Shown here: positions 1-8,062 of the stretch, piece after piece
Position numbering within the stretch: position 1 is the stretch's first letter
Layout of the letters: each line of letters starts with the position of its first letter
Source of the DNA: Rhodococcus sp. KBS0724
GTDB taxonomy: Bacteria > Actinomycetota > Actinomycetes > Mycobacteriales > Mycobacteriaceae
Assembly (NCBI RefSeq): GCF_005938745.2
Contig: NZ_VCBX02000001.1
Coordinates: 3,072,001 to 3,136,000, forward strand
Length of the DNA: 64,000 nucleotides
Reading direction: 5' to 3'
Made by a program: the position numbers and the translations under genes
Notes under the pieces: model-generated
Database searches by the model: none
Told to the model about the DNA's origin: nothing
Seen by the model: the letters and a program-made list of their open reading frames with translations, nothing else

Positions 1-549
1 TTGGATTCCTACCGTTACCTGGCCAAGGAGCGCGCGCTCCTGGCCGGACTGTCCGCATCGCTCAAGGTCCCGTCCGAAGAGGTTCCGGCTCGCGTCGAGG
101 CGCTTGTCGAGCGTCTCAAGGTGGCGGAGAAGGAACTCGAGCAGACCAAGGCCAAGGCCGTTCTGGCTGCAGCCGGCGAGTTCGTCGGCAAGGCCAAGCG
201 CATCGGCAGTGTGCTCGTGATCGCAGAACCCGCACCGGCCGGTGTCGGCGCCAACGATCTCCGCACACTTGTCACCGACATCAAGGGCCGTCTGGGCTCG
301 GAGCCCGCGGTGGTCGCGTTGCTCGGCGACGCCGACGGCAAGGTGCCATTCGTGGTTGCCACCAGTAAGGCTGCGCAGGCGCTCGGTGTGAAGGCCGGCG
401 ACCTCGTCGGCTCGTTCGGACCGAAGATCGGTGGCCGCGGCGGCGGAAAGCCCGACATGGCTCAGGGGTCGGGTTCCGACGCCTCCGGAATCCCGGCGGC
501 GCTCGATGCGATCCGGGACCGGGTCGCAGAACTGGCGGGCGGCAGCTAA
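1..549 (+). CDS. alaS: alanyl-tRNA synthetase, C-terminal part (5' end outside window)
   Basis: Only the last 182 residues are present; the reading frame is open at base 1, so the gene starts upstream. The visible part is the C-terminal DHHA1-type domain: an acidic/basic helical stretch (about residues 20-60) leads into an alpha/beta domain ending in the glycine-rich [13 protein letters not shown] segment, which is typical of bacterial AlaRS C termini. AlaRS charges tRNA-Ala in the cytosol; this domain joins the editing and aminoacylation domains and helps bind tRNA. The stop lies 2 bases before the next start (ruvX), and alaS-ruvX-mltG-aroE is a conserved actinobacterial order, which supports the call. 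Confidence 0.93.
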   Translation: MDSYRYLAKERALLAGLSASLKVPSEEVPARVEALVERLKVAEKELEQTKAKAVLAAAGEFVGKAKRIGSVLVIAEPAPAGVGANDLRTLVTDIKGRLGSEPAVVALLGDADGKVPFVVATSKAAQALGVKAGDLVGSFGPKIGGRGGGKPDMAQGSGSDASGIPAALDAIRDRVAELAGGS

Positions 550-551
550 CG

Positions 552-1088
552 GTGGCAGCGGCTGTGCAGGGTCCCGATCGCCCCGGCGTTGACGACCCTG
601 GCCGCGGCCGACGTGTCGCGATCGATGTCGGTAGCGTCCGGATCGGGGTTGCGTCCAGCGACCCCGACGGGATTCTGGCGACACCGGTCGAAACTGTGCC
701 TCGCTCCAAGCAACGTGGACCCGACGCGCCGGATATCCGGCGGATTATCGACATCGTGTCCGAATACGAGGCCGTGGAGGTTATCGTCGGACTGCCACAG
801 ACGCTGCGCGGCGAGCAAGGTAAAGCCGCCGGCATCGCCACTGCATTCGCAAAACGACTGCAGCGGGCCGTCGAACCGATTCCGGTGCGACTGTCCGACG
901 AGCGACTGACGACGGTCACGGCTGCGCGCAACCTCCGCGAAAGTGGAGTCAAAGCTCGCGGTCAGCGTCCGATGATCGATCAGGCTGCGGCAGTGGAGAT
1001 CCTGCAAGGCTGGCTGGACGAGCGGAGTAGAGCAGTGAAACCAGGGGAGTCGTCGGGGGACACACCTGTGTCGGAGTCCGATCGGTGA
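552..1088 (+). CDS. ruvX: RuvX/YqgF-type putative pre-16S rRNA nuclease / Holliday junction resolvase-like
   Basis: 178 residues, RNase H-like fold. The signature is the N-terminal [16 protein letters not shown] block (about residues 21-36) with the first catalytic Asp, followed by [20 protein letters not shown] and the C-terminal [10 protein letters not shown] block with the last acidic residue. The family is annotated either as a Holliday-junction resolvase or as the nuclease that matures the 16S rRNA 5' end; the sequence cannot decide between them. The GTG start sits 2 bases after the alaS stop, and the N terminus has the length usual for mycobacterial homologues. The end overlaps mltG by 4 bases (GTGA), implying translational coupling. 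Confidence 0.93.
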   Translation: MAAAVQGPDRPGVDDPGRGRRVAIDVGSVRIGVASSDPDGILATPVETVPRSKQRGPDAPDIRRIIDIVSEYEAVEVIVGLPQTLRGEQGKAAGIATAFAKRLQRAVEPIPVRLSDERLTTVTAARNLRESGVKARGQRPMIDQAAAVEILQGWLDERSRAVKPGESSGDTPVSESDR

Positions 1089-2395
1089 GCGGGCGGTGGG
1101 ATGAGGGCGGCTCCGGCCGGCCCACCGGTTCATTCGATTTCGACAACGACGAGACCATGGTCATGCGTGCGCTGCCTCAGACCATCGAGCCGCCGCACAT
1201 GTCCAGGGCTGAAGCCCGCAAGCAACGTGAAGCGCAGTCCAAGCGAGCGAAACGTGGCAAGAAGGTTGGTGTTCTCGCGGTCCTCGTTTTGGTGATCGCG
1301 GTTCTCGGCGTCGGCGCCTACGGCGCCACCTGGTACATGAACCGCACGCAAGCGGCGGCAGATTACGCCGGTCCGGGCGGGGCGCCTGTCGTGATTCAGA
1401 TCCTTCCTGGTGAAACTGCGTCGGAGATCGGTGCCACGCTCGCCGAAAAGGACGTGGTTGCCAGTTCGGCGGCGTTCTACAACGCGGCTGTGAGTAACTC
1501 GGCGGAGATCCAGAAGGTCCAGCCCGGTTTCTACCAGGTGCCTGTGCAAAGCAGTGCGGCAGAAGCTCTGGACACATTGGTGACTCCCGAATCTCGTGTC
1601 GGCCTGGTTGTGGTCGCCGCGGGCCGTCAACTCCATGACAGCAGTGATGCGCAAACCGGAGCCCTCAAGAAGGGCATATACAACCTGATCGAGGAAGCCA
1701 GCTGCGTCGGATCGGCCAGTGCACAGACCTGTGTCACTGCCGACGAATTGAACACTGCGGGAGCATCTTCCGATCTTGCTTCATTGGGTGTTCCGTCGTG
1801 GGCGATGTCATCCGTGCAGGGTGTGCCGGACAAAGACCGTCAACTCGAGGGCCTCATAGCGGCGAGCAGTTGGGATTTCGATCCCACCGCAACGCCGACC
1901 GAAATTCTGCGGACATTGGTCCAAGGCAGTGCTGAAAAGTACGAAAGCACCGGCATTCTGACAGCCGGATCCGGTGTCGGACTCTCGCCGTACCAACTGC
2001 TGGTCGCGGCGTCGCTGGTCGAGCGTGAGGCTTTGCCCGACGACATGTCGAAGGTCGCTCGCGTGATCGTGAACCGCTTGGCCGTCGATCAGCCGTTGCA
2101 GTTCGACTCCACGGTCAACTACTCGCTCGACACCACCGAAGTTGCGACGACCGATGACGATCGTGCCCGAGTGACACCGTGGAACACTTACGCAATGCCA
2201 GGATTGCCTGCCACTCCGATTGCGTCTCCGAGCATCGAAGCGCTCCAGGCGGTCGAATCCCCGGCACCCGGTGACTGGCTGTACTTCGTCACCATCAACA
2301 TGCAAGGCGAAACGCTCTTCACCCACAGTTACGACGAGCATCTCGCCAATATCGTTCTAGCGCAGGAAAGCGGGATTCTCGATAGTGGTCGGTAG
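1085..2395 (+). CDS. mltG: endolytic murein transglycosylase MltG (YceG-like)
   Basis: 436 residues. A basic cytosolic N terminus (residues 41-60 very rich in Arg/Lys) precedes one membrane anchor (about 61-82), and the rest is extracytoplasmic. The YceG domain is marked by the [16 protein letters not shown] segment and the catalytic region [12 protein letters not shown], whose Glu is the expected catalytic acid, followed by VARVIVNRL and [16 protein letters not shown]. The enzyme cleaves nascent glycan strands and is thought to terminate peptidoglycan polymerisation. It starts inside the end of ruvX and overlaps aroE by 11 bases, so the genes probably share one transcript. The longer N-terminal tail before the membrane helix is typical of actinobacterial homologues. 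Confidence 0.93.
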   Translation: MSGRWDEGGSGRPTGSFDFDNDETMVMRALPQTIEPPHMSRAEARKQREAQSKRAKRGKKVGVLAVLVLVIAVLGVGAYGATWYMNRTQAAADYAGPGGAPVVIQILPGETASEIGATLAEKDVVASSAAFYNAAVSNSAEIQKVQPGFYQVPVQSSAAEALDTLVTPESRVGLVVVAAGRQLHDSSDAQTGALKKGIYNLIEEASCVGSASAQTCVTADELNTAGASSDLASLGVPSWAMSSVQGVPDKDRQLEGLIAASSWDFDPTATPTEILRTLVQGSAEKYESTGILTAGSGVGLSPYQLLVAASLVEREALPDDMSKVARVIVNRLAVDQPLQFDSTVNYSLDTTEVATTDDDRARVTPWNTYAMPGLPATPIASPSIEALQAVESPAPGDWLYFVTINMQGETLFTHSYDEHLANIVLAQESGILDSGR

Positions 2396-3203
2396 TGCGC
2401 GCAAGGCAGCGGTTCTCGGCAGCCCCATTCAGCATTCGAAGTCCCCGCTGCTGCACCTGGCGGCATACGAGGCATTGGGTCTGACCGACTGGACCTACGA
2501 GCGGATCGAATGCACAGGGGAGCAGTTGCCCGCCCTGGTCGACGGACTCGGACCCGAATGGGTCGGACTGTCTGTCACCATGCCAGGCAAGATCGCGGCC
2601 CTCGAATACGCGTCCGAGCGCACCCCCCGTGCCGTTGTCATCGGATCGGCAAACACGTTGGTGCGCATCGACGGCGGATGGCGGGCCGACTGCACCGATG
2701 TCGACGGAGTCAGCGGTGCGTTGATCGCCGGTGGTGTCGGTGATCTCACCGGAGCCCCCGCTGTTGTTGTCGGTGCCGGCGGAACTGCTCGGCCGTCGCT
2801 GGTTGCCCTGGCGGATATGGGTGTTCGTAACGTGACGGTTGTCGCCCGGGATCCCAGGCGTGCATCGGGCGCCATCGAATGTGGTTCCGCGGTTGGCTTG
2901 GACATTGATCTTGTTGCCTTCGACGATCCTCGTCTCGGTTCTCTCTGCGCCGATTCGGCTGTTCTGGTGAGCACCGTTCCTGCTGACGCTGCAGCGCCAT
3001 TTGCCTCGCAACTCGGTCAGGCCCGGTTTGTCCTCGATGCGATTTACAACCCCTGGCCGACGCCTCTCGCCTCGGCGGTCGAGGCGGTTGGTGGCACCGT
3101 GATCGGCGGCCTGGCGATGCTGCTCAATCAGGCCTTCGGCCAGGTTGAACAGTTCACGGGTAAGCCTGCTCCGCGTGAAGCGATGGCTGCCGCGATCGCT
3201 TAG
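2385..3203 (+). CDS. aroE: shikimate dehydrogenase
   Basis: 272 residues. It reduces 3-dehydroshikimate to shikimate, the fourth step of the shikimate pathway. The substrate site is seen in the N-terminal VLGSPIQHSKSPLLH block (Ser pair, about residues 11-25), in LSVTMPGK with the catalytic Lys (about 70), and in the following Asn (SANTLV) and Asp (TDVDG). A Rossmann nucleotide site reads VVGAGGTARP (about 126-135). The C-terminal GLAMLLNQA segment is also typical. The GTG start lies 11 bases inside the end of mltG. The rest of the pathway (aroC, aroK, aroB, aroQ) lies about 42 kb downstream in this window, beyond a large inserted zone. Confidence 0.95.
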   Translation: MVGSARKAAVLGSPIQHSKSPLLHLAAYEALGLTDWTYERIECTGEQLPALVDGLGPEWVGLSVTMPGKIAALEYASERTPRAVVIGSANTLVRIDGGWRADCTDVDGVSGALIAGGVGDLTGAPAVVVGAGGTARPSLVALADMGVRNVTVVARDPRRASGAIECGSAVGLDIDLVAFDDPRLGSLCADSAVLVSTVPADAAAPFASQLGQARFVLDAIYNPWPTPLASAVEAVGGTVIGGLAMLLNQAFGQVEQFTGKPAPREAMAAAIA

Positions 3204-3272
3204 CTTCATCCACAGGGGCGGGGTAGTCCACAGCACGATTCAGGCATCTGCGGGTGACGCACGTTCAGTCGC

Positions 3273-3875
3273 ATGCTCAGTGTCATGTGGACGTTGGTGG
3301 TGTTGGCAGTTGTGGGTGCAGTGGCTGGTTGTGGTGCTCGTCTTCTCGCGGACCGGTGGATTAGCCGCAACAGTAGTGCGGGAGCGCTCGTCCGTCGTGG
3401 AGTTCCCGAGTTAGCTGCCGCCATTGGTTGGGTTCTCGTCGGCGGCGCGACTTCATCTGTGGTGCAGCTTGTTTCGGGCCTCGTGTTCGTGTGGTGGTGT
3501 GTCGCGATTTCGACTGTCGATGCATCTGTGCGGCGATTACCCAACAGTTTCACCTTGGCGGGGTATGCCGTCGTGCTGGCGGTTTCGGCGTGCTCGGGCG
3601 CGTTGTGGACCGCGGTGATTGGATCGGCTTTGCTGGCGGGAATCCACCTGGTGCTGCACTTGATTTCACCAGGATCCCTAGGCGCAGGTGATGTGAAACT
3701 GGCACTTCCGCTGGGCGCAATTACCGGGTTGGGTGGCGCGCAGATCTGGCTGCTATCGGCTTTTCTGGCGTCGGTGATCACCCTCGCCGTTTCAGTTCTG
3801 CTGCCTCGGCGATCGCAGATCCCTCATGGTCCGTCGATGTGCGTGGCCGCACTACTGGCTTTGTCCAACTGGTAG
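3273..3875 (+). CDS. short prepilin peptidase (A24 family)
   Basis: 200 residues, almost entirely hydrophobic, with about six membrane segments. The two catalytic aspartates of type IV prepilin peptidases are recognisable: Asp83 in STVDASVRRLPN and Asp140 in GAGDVKL. The N-terminal methylase domain of classical PilD (with its cysteine pairs) is missing, as is common for the short actinobacterial forms that process Flp/Tad-type prepilins. No pilin or Tad secretion genes lie in the window, so the substrates must be encoded elsewhere. Its position after aroE matches the mycobacterial order. The GC and gene order suggest this is the last core gene before the variable zone. Confidence 0.85.
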   Translation: MLSVMWTLVVLAVVGAVAGCGARLLADRWISRNSSAGALVRRGVPELAAAIGWVLVGGATSSVVQLVSGLVFVWWCVAISTVDASVRRLPNSFTLAGYAVVLAVSACSGALWTAVIGSALLAGIHLVLHLISPGSLGAGDVKLALPLGAITGLGGAQIWLLSAFLASVITLAVSVLLPRRSQIPHGPSMCVAALLALSNW

Positions 3876-3900
3876 CAGTTTTCAAAATTGGTATCGAGGC

Positions 3901-4437
3901 TCACGCGGGCCGGTGGTCGATGTTCGTCGAAATGCTCACCACGTGCGGCGTGTCAATGGCCATCGTGGACGTAGTCCGGACTAGATCCCCGATGCGCGTG
4001 GTGCTTCCCTTCCTGTCCTTCCACATCGCAACTTCACCGATGAGCCCAGAGCTCATGAAACCACCCTCGTCGCCCCACAGCCATGCGGTACACACATCGG
4101 CCACCTCGTTTTGAACGAGGTCCGCCATGGACACCAAAATGATCTCTTCATCAGCGTCAACGGGCGCGCCACTTCCGCTGCAGCCAAGTCTGCCCGGCCT
4201 GCGGCCGGCGATGGTCACCGAACTCATGAGCCATCCCGCGCCGCCTTCGGGGTCGTATTCGGCAACCCAGTCGATGTGCTCGATACAGCCGCCGTACTGG
4301 CGCACCAGCAAGTCGTGGCTCAAGCGATCGAGCGCACTTAGCCACGGGTCAGGCAAGTCTGAGTACGTCACCTCGACTCCGCGTGACGCTGTCCACGTCG
4401 CGGTCAGCACTTGCTCTCGACGACCGAAGGGGTACAC
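3901..4437 (-). CDS. hypothetical protein
   Basis: 178 residues, soluble, acidic, and rich in Trp and beta-strand-like segments. No signal peptide or membrane segment is visible, and I do not recognise the family. The N-terminal part (MYPFGRREQVLTATW) and the WVAEYDPEGGAGW and CTAWLWGDEGGFMSS stretches look like ordinary conserved folded protein, and codon use matches the neighbours, so I take it as a real gene. It converges with the prepilin peptidase (25 bases between stops) and is divergent from the VOC gene, with 146 bases between their starts. Confidence 0.6.
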   Translation of the reverse strand: MYPFGRREQVLTATWTASRGVEVTYSDLPDPWLSALDRLSHDLLVRQYGGCIEHIDWVAEYDPEGGAGWLMSSVTIAGRRPGRLGCSGSGAPVDADEEIILVSMADLVQNEVADVCTAWLWGDEGGFMSSGLIGEVAMWKDRKGSTTRIGDLVRTTSTMAIDTPHVVSISTNIDHRPA

Positions 4438-4583
4438 GATGCCAGTATCTCAGCTGTCGCCTCACAGACTCTGTACCGCAGAAGTTGGGTTCCGTTCTCC
4501 GAAACTCGCCGATGAATTTGTTCGCTCCGTCAGGTCAGTATCTGAGTACGAGCGCCGTCGTCTACGTCGAGAGGTACAAACTC

Positions 4584-4937
4584 ATGTCGATCGATCATGT
4601 CCTCGCTGTTGTCCCCGTTCGAGACCTTGCAGAGGCAGTGCAGTGGTACACAAGTTTGTTCGGACGCGAGCCTGACAATCGCCCGATGGTGAACTTGGCA
4701 GAATGGCGTGTCACTGAAACCGGTTGGGTACAGGTCACGGTGGACGCTAGTCGCGCGGGTCAGGCGTTGCTCAATTTTGCCGTGGACGACCTCACGACAC
4801 ACCGTGAGGCAGTCGGTATGCGAGGGCTGACGATGGGTGCGGTGGTGGATGCAAACAAAGGCGTGCAGTTGTCGAGTATCGGCGATCCTGACGGCAACAC
4901 CCTGACATTCATCGGCGGTTTCCGGATCCACTACTGA
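4584..4937 (+). CDS. VOC / glyoxalase-fold protein
   Basis: 117 residues, a single vicinal-oxygen-chelate domain. It starts MSIDHVLAVVPVRDL, continues with AVQWYTSLFGREPD and ends GDPDGNTLTFIGGF, the usual beginning and ending of the fold. The ATG is preceded by GAGAGG, 8 bases upstream, and is preferred over an upstream in-frame start that would add unrelated residues. Half of the metal site is not obvious: the strand-1 His is present (IDH), but the terminal Glu is replaced by Thr in NTLTFIGG, so metal catalysis is doubtful and a binding role is possible. Substrate unknown. Confidence 0.8.
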   Translation: MSIDHVLAVVPVRDLAEAVQWYTSLFGREPDNRPMVNLAEWRVTETGWVQVTVDASRAGQALLNFAVDDLTTHREAVGMRGLTMGAVVDANKGVQLSSIGDPDGNTLTFIGGFRIHY

Positions 4938-5033
4938 CCGGAACTACGCCTCACGTCTGAGTTCGTAGTGTTCAGCTGTTGGGAACGGGACTGGGAAGTA
5001 GTGCAACAGTGCACAGGACCGCCCCGGAGTGGG

Positions 5034-6254
5034 CTATTGGTGTCCGCGGGCCGGCCGCGTCTGCAGTTCGGGCGCGGCGGCGGTCAGTAGGGCGGCCCGA
5101 TCGCGGGTCAACGGTGGATAGATGCGTTGGGTGTTGATGGTGTTCTTGGTGGCCTTTGCCTCTGCGCCGGTCGCTACAACTTGCCGATCCCAGCCTTCGG
5201 TGTAGACCGCGCCCGCCGGGCCTAGGTCCAAAACCGTGACATACCAAGGGATGCGGAGGGTCAGCATCGGATTGCCGAGCAGATCGCTGATCACGTTGTA
5301 ACCGGCGTATCGGCCCATCGGTCGGCTGTGCTGACAGGACATCACTGACTGATGCTGATCGTCCATCTTCGCGGCGGCGACGTCGCCGGCAGCGAACACG
5401 CCTGGCACACCGATCACCTGGAGATAGTCGTCGACCGGGAGCCGCCCGAGCCGATCACGCTCGACCGGGAATTGCGCGGTCAACGGGTTTGCTTTCATGC
5501 CGGCGCACCAGATGACCGTCGCGGCGGGCACCAACTCACCCGACGACAGCGTCACCCCGCCCTGGCTGACGGGGGTCACGCTCACGCCGGTCAGTGTCTC
5601 TACACCGGTGTTGGACAATGCCGCTTCGATGACCGGCCGGGCCGACGCGCCCATATCTGATCCGACGTGGGGGTTGTGGTCCACCAGCACCACGCGCGAC
5701 GCCGTGTCGGCGCCGAACAGGGCCGCGAGCCGACCTGGCAGTTCGCACGCGGTCTCGATGCCGGTCAGGCCGGCCCCGACCACCACCACGGTCGCCGCGG
5801 CTGATGTCACGGGTCCTTCGGTCAGCAGGGTCAAATGGGCGTCGAGTTTCATTGCGCCGTCGTAGGTATCGACGTCGAACCCGAACTCCGTCAGGCCCGC
5901 GATATCGGGCCGGGCTACACGGCTACCCGCTGCCAGCACCAGACGGTCGTAGCTATACGCCTGCACTTGACCGCTGGCGTTGGCGATGACCGTCCGTGTA
6001 TCGGTGTCGATTGCGGTCACCTCCGCGGCGACATGGGCGATCCCGACCGGGGCGAGGACATCGGCCAACGGGATACGGCAGGCTCTGAGATCAACCTCGT
6101 AGTTGCGCACCCGGATGTCGTGGAATGGCTGGGCACTGAGCACCGTGATCGACACCTGCCCGGCCGGTATCCCGAGTTCGTCGAGCTGCCGGGCAGCGCC
6201 GAGCGCGGCCCATAGTCCGGCGAATCCGGAACCGATGATGATGACATCGCTCAT
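5034..6254 (-). CDS. NAD(P)/FAD-dependent oxidoreductase, NDH-2-like
   Basis: 406 residues with two Rossmann sites: FAD binding at the N terminus (VIIIGSGFAGLWAA, about residues 4-17) and NAD(P)H binding in the middle (VVVVGAGLTGIETA, about 160-173). The second FAD motif is GVFAAGDVAA (about 295). This is the type II NADH dehydrogenase / pyridine nucleotide-disulphide oxidoreductase family; no CxxxxC redox disulphide is visible, so a quinone- or dye-reducing dehydrogenase is more likely than a disulphide reductase. The chosen ATG overlaps the stop of the upstream lipase gene by 4 bases (ATGA), so the two are translationally coupled; extending the frame further upstream would only read antisense of the lipase. 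Electron acceptor unknown. Confidence 0.85.
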   Translation of the reverse strand: MSDVIIIGSGFAGLWAALGAARQLDELGIPAGQVSITVLSAQPFHDIRVRNYEVDLRACRIPLADVLAPVGIAHVAAEVTAIDTDTRTVIANASGQVQAYSYDRLVLAAGSRVARPDIAGLTEFGFDVDTYDGAMKLDAHLTLLTEGPVTSAAATVVVVGAGLTGIETACELPGRLAALFGADTASRVVLVDHNPHVGSDMGASARPVIEAALSNTGVETLTGVSVTPVSQGGVTLSSGELVPAATVIWCAGMKANPLTAQFPVERDRLGRLPVDDYLQVIGVPGVFAAGDVAAAKMDDQHQSVMSCQHSRPMGRYAGYNVISDLLGNPMLTLRIPWYVTVLDLGPAGAVYTEGWDRQVVATGAEAKATKNTINTQRIYPPLTRDRAALLTAAAPELQTRPARGHQ

Positions 6255-7387
6255 GCGTACGGCTCGAATAGGTTCCGGACGAAGGAGAGGCTCTCGGGGA
6301 GTGCAGCTCGCATGGTCTCGATATGCCCCGTCGGATACGTGCGGAATGTGACTGGCTGGCGGTTGGCGGCGAGTTCGGCCGCGAGTTCCACCGCCAGCGG
6401 CGCCGGCACCATCTCGTCCGTCAGCCCCTGCCCGAGGAAGACGGGCCGGTCGTACCCGGTCGTCGGGATCTCCAGCATGCCGCGAGCAGCGGCCAGCACC
6501 GCGGGATCGTCGAGCGGCCGGTTCACCAGATCGCCGATCGTGACGTCGCCGAGGTCCGATGCCATTTCCTGGTAGCAGTCGGTTTCGGCTCGGGCCAGGG
6601 CGTCCGTGCCGCGCGGTGTCAGGTAACGATCGATGTCGAGATCTGGTCGCGCCGCCCGGAGTCCGGACAGGATGTACGAGACGAACACGGTGCTGCCGGT
6701 CAGTGGCAATCGAGGAAAGTCCGGCCCTACGAGTGGTGCAAGGTTCTCCAGATTCGACGGCGCTCCGGTCGCGACCGCGCCCCGGTAGTCCAGTTCGGGT
6801 GCGTACCGTGTCGCGATCGCTGCCGTGACCATCGCGGACTGCCCGCCCTGAGACTGTCCGAGTGCCACCCACCGCGGCGAGAGCGACGGTTCGACCGCAC
6901 GTGCAGCACGCACCATGTCGATCACGCTGTGTGCCTGCGACGGTCCGTCCAGGTACGGGTGGATTCCCGGCGTGCCGAGTCCCACGTAGTCGGTCGCGAC
7001 GATCGCGTAGCCCTGCGAGAGCCAGTTCGTGAGGTATGGACTGCCGACGGTCCCGGTCACGGTGGGGGCGCACTTGTCGGAAATGCCTACGGTGCCGTGG
7101 GCCCACGAGATGACCGGCCAGCCGCCTTCGGGTGGATCACCGGGAGGAAGGAAGAGCGCACCCGTACTCAACGCGGGCCGGCTGAGCGGGCCCGTGGACC
7201 AATAGGTGAGCTTTGATCCGTTGACGGCGCCGGGGATCCAGAAGGATTGGGGCAGGGGATCTGTCGCGGTGACTGTGCCCGGCGCCGTGACTGGTGACGG
7301 CACCTGCGCTTGGGCGGGTGCGGTCGAGATGACCGCGGAGGCGAGCGCGATCACCATCAATGTTTGGCCGAGCCGTCGTCGGATCAT
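6251..7387 (-). CDS. secreted lipase (secretory lipase family)
   Basis: 378 residues. A cleavable signal peptide is clear: MIRRRLGQTLMVIALA followed by a hydrophobic run ending APAQA. The alpha/beta-hydrolase core has the oxyanion segment ISWAHGTVG and the nucleophile elbow ALGQSQGGQSA, with Asp in GLTDEMVP and His in YPTGHIE completing the likely triad. The family includes fungal and actinobacterial secreted lipases acting on acylglycerols. An upstream in-frame TTG (at 7423) would add 12 residues before the signal peptide; the ATG is preferred because GGGAGCGG lies 7 bases before it. It is followed by the overlapping flavoprotein gene. Confidence 0.87.
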   Translation of the reverse strand: MIRRRLGQTLMVIALASAVISTAPAQAQVPSPVTAPGTVTATDPLPQSFWIPGAVNGSKLTYWSTGPLSRPALSTGALFLPPGDPPEGGWPVISWAHGTVGISDKCAPTVTGTVGSPYLTNWLSQGYAIVATDYVGLGTPGIHPYLDGPSQAHSVIDMVRAARAVEPSLSPRWVALGQSQGGQSAMVTAAIATRYAPELDYRGAVATGAPSNLENLAPLVGPDFPRLPLTGSTVFVSYILSGLRAARPDLDIDRYLTPRGTDALARAETDCYQEMASDLGDVTIGDLVNRPLDDPAVLAAARGMLEIPTTGYDRPVFLGQGLTDEMVPAPLAVELAAELAANRQPVTFRTYPTGHIETMRAALPESLSFVRNLFEPYA

Positions 7388-7672
7388 TGCACCGCTCCCG
7401 GGGTTCGTCGGTGTGTACGCCAACTCTCATTCTGCGCGTACGGGAGGTGCCGGGATACCGGTTCGACCATCTTCGGGTGCCGCTCCCGCGGTCGAGGGCC
7501 GGTCTGTGATCCGAGACGCGGGCGGGTGCAGCGTAGTTCGCGTGGCATTGTCACGGTGGTAGGGGTGGATTCATGGGCCCGGAGAGAGTCCGGGCGAGCT
7601 GGTGGTCGTCGCGATGATCCCGATCCTGCCGACGGCACGCGTCAACACGATCGAACCTCGGGCAGCGATGCG

Positions 7673-7831
7673 ATGCTCAGCGAAGGCGCTGCCGCGCTCG
7701 TCGGTGATTCTATTCGCCCTGATCAGGTGGAGCCGATAGAACAGACGGTGGAAGCTGTTGTTGCGCTGCGTGACTGCGCACCCTACATCACCGCAGGCCG
7801 CTATGTCAGTCTCGATCTGATCGACGAATGA
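7673..7831 (+). CDS. small ORF of unknown function (52 aa), possibly a remnant
   Basis: This short open frame encodes an acidic 52-residue peptide that reads like the C-terminal end of a folded protein (ending RYVSLDLIDE). The same frame is open upstream, but the added residues are of low quality, so the true start may be lost. It lies in the 675-base stretch between the divergent lipase promoter and the end of the arylsulfatase gene. I do not recognise it. It could be a genuine small gene or the 3' remnant of a longer one. Confidence 0.3.
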   Translation: MLSEGAAALVGDSIRPDQVEPIEQTVEAVVALRDCAPYITAGRYVSLDLIDE

Positions 7832-7867
7832 TCTTTGGCCGCTTGCGGATTGGACGGACCACCCACT

Positions 7868-8011
7868 ATGGCGGAGCAGCAGGAATCGATCCAGGTGGCA
7901 GGACTTGCCATGGAACTGAATGGTTTTGGTGCCGAGATCGCCACGGACGACGTGCTCGCAAACCGTCGACGACGGGAGGCACCGCCAACCTGCTGGCAGT
8001 GCCTCCCGTAG
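7868..8011 (+). CDS. small ORF of unknown function (47 aa) ending inside a hairpin
   Basis: The frame from ATG at 7868 gives a 47-residue peptide starting MAEQQESIQVAGLAMELNG; codon use is like that of real genes until about residue 33, after which it becomes Arg-rich and ends inside the large inverted repeat at 7972-8009. This suggests that the original 3' end was replaced or truncated. A GGACGG lies about 10 bases upstream. No family recognised. Not certain to be expressed. Confidence 0.3.
   Translation: MAEQQESIQVAGLAMELNGFGAEIATDDVLANRRRREAPPTCWQCLP
7972..8009 (-). terminator. strong hairpin, probable terminator of the arylsulfatase gene
   Basis: The arms are ACGGGAGGCACCGCCA (7972-7987) and TGGCAGTGCCTCCCGT (7994-8009), which pair over 16 bp with one mismatch around a 6-base loop. 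It lies 53 bases downstream of the minus-strand sulfatase stop. No T run follows, which is common for actinobacterial terminators. Confidence 0.6.
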
Positions 8012-8062
8012 TCATGAGCTGCGCACCTGGATCAGTACGGTTCATCTCGGCTGGGATCGATG

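Noticed and set aside
6255..7106. 284-residue N-terminal extension of the NDH-2-like flavoprotein
   Set aside because: The added residues read antisense-frame sequence of the lipase gene (Arg-rich, no fold); the ATG with the 4-base overlap gives the normal FAD-binding N terminus.
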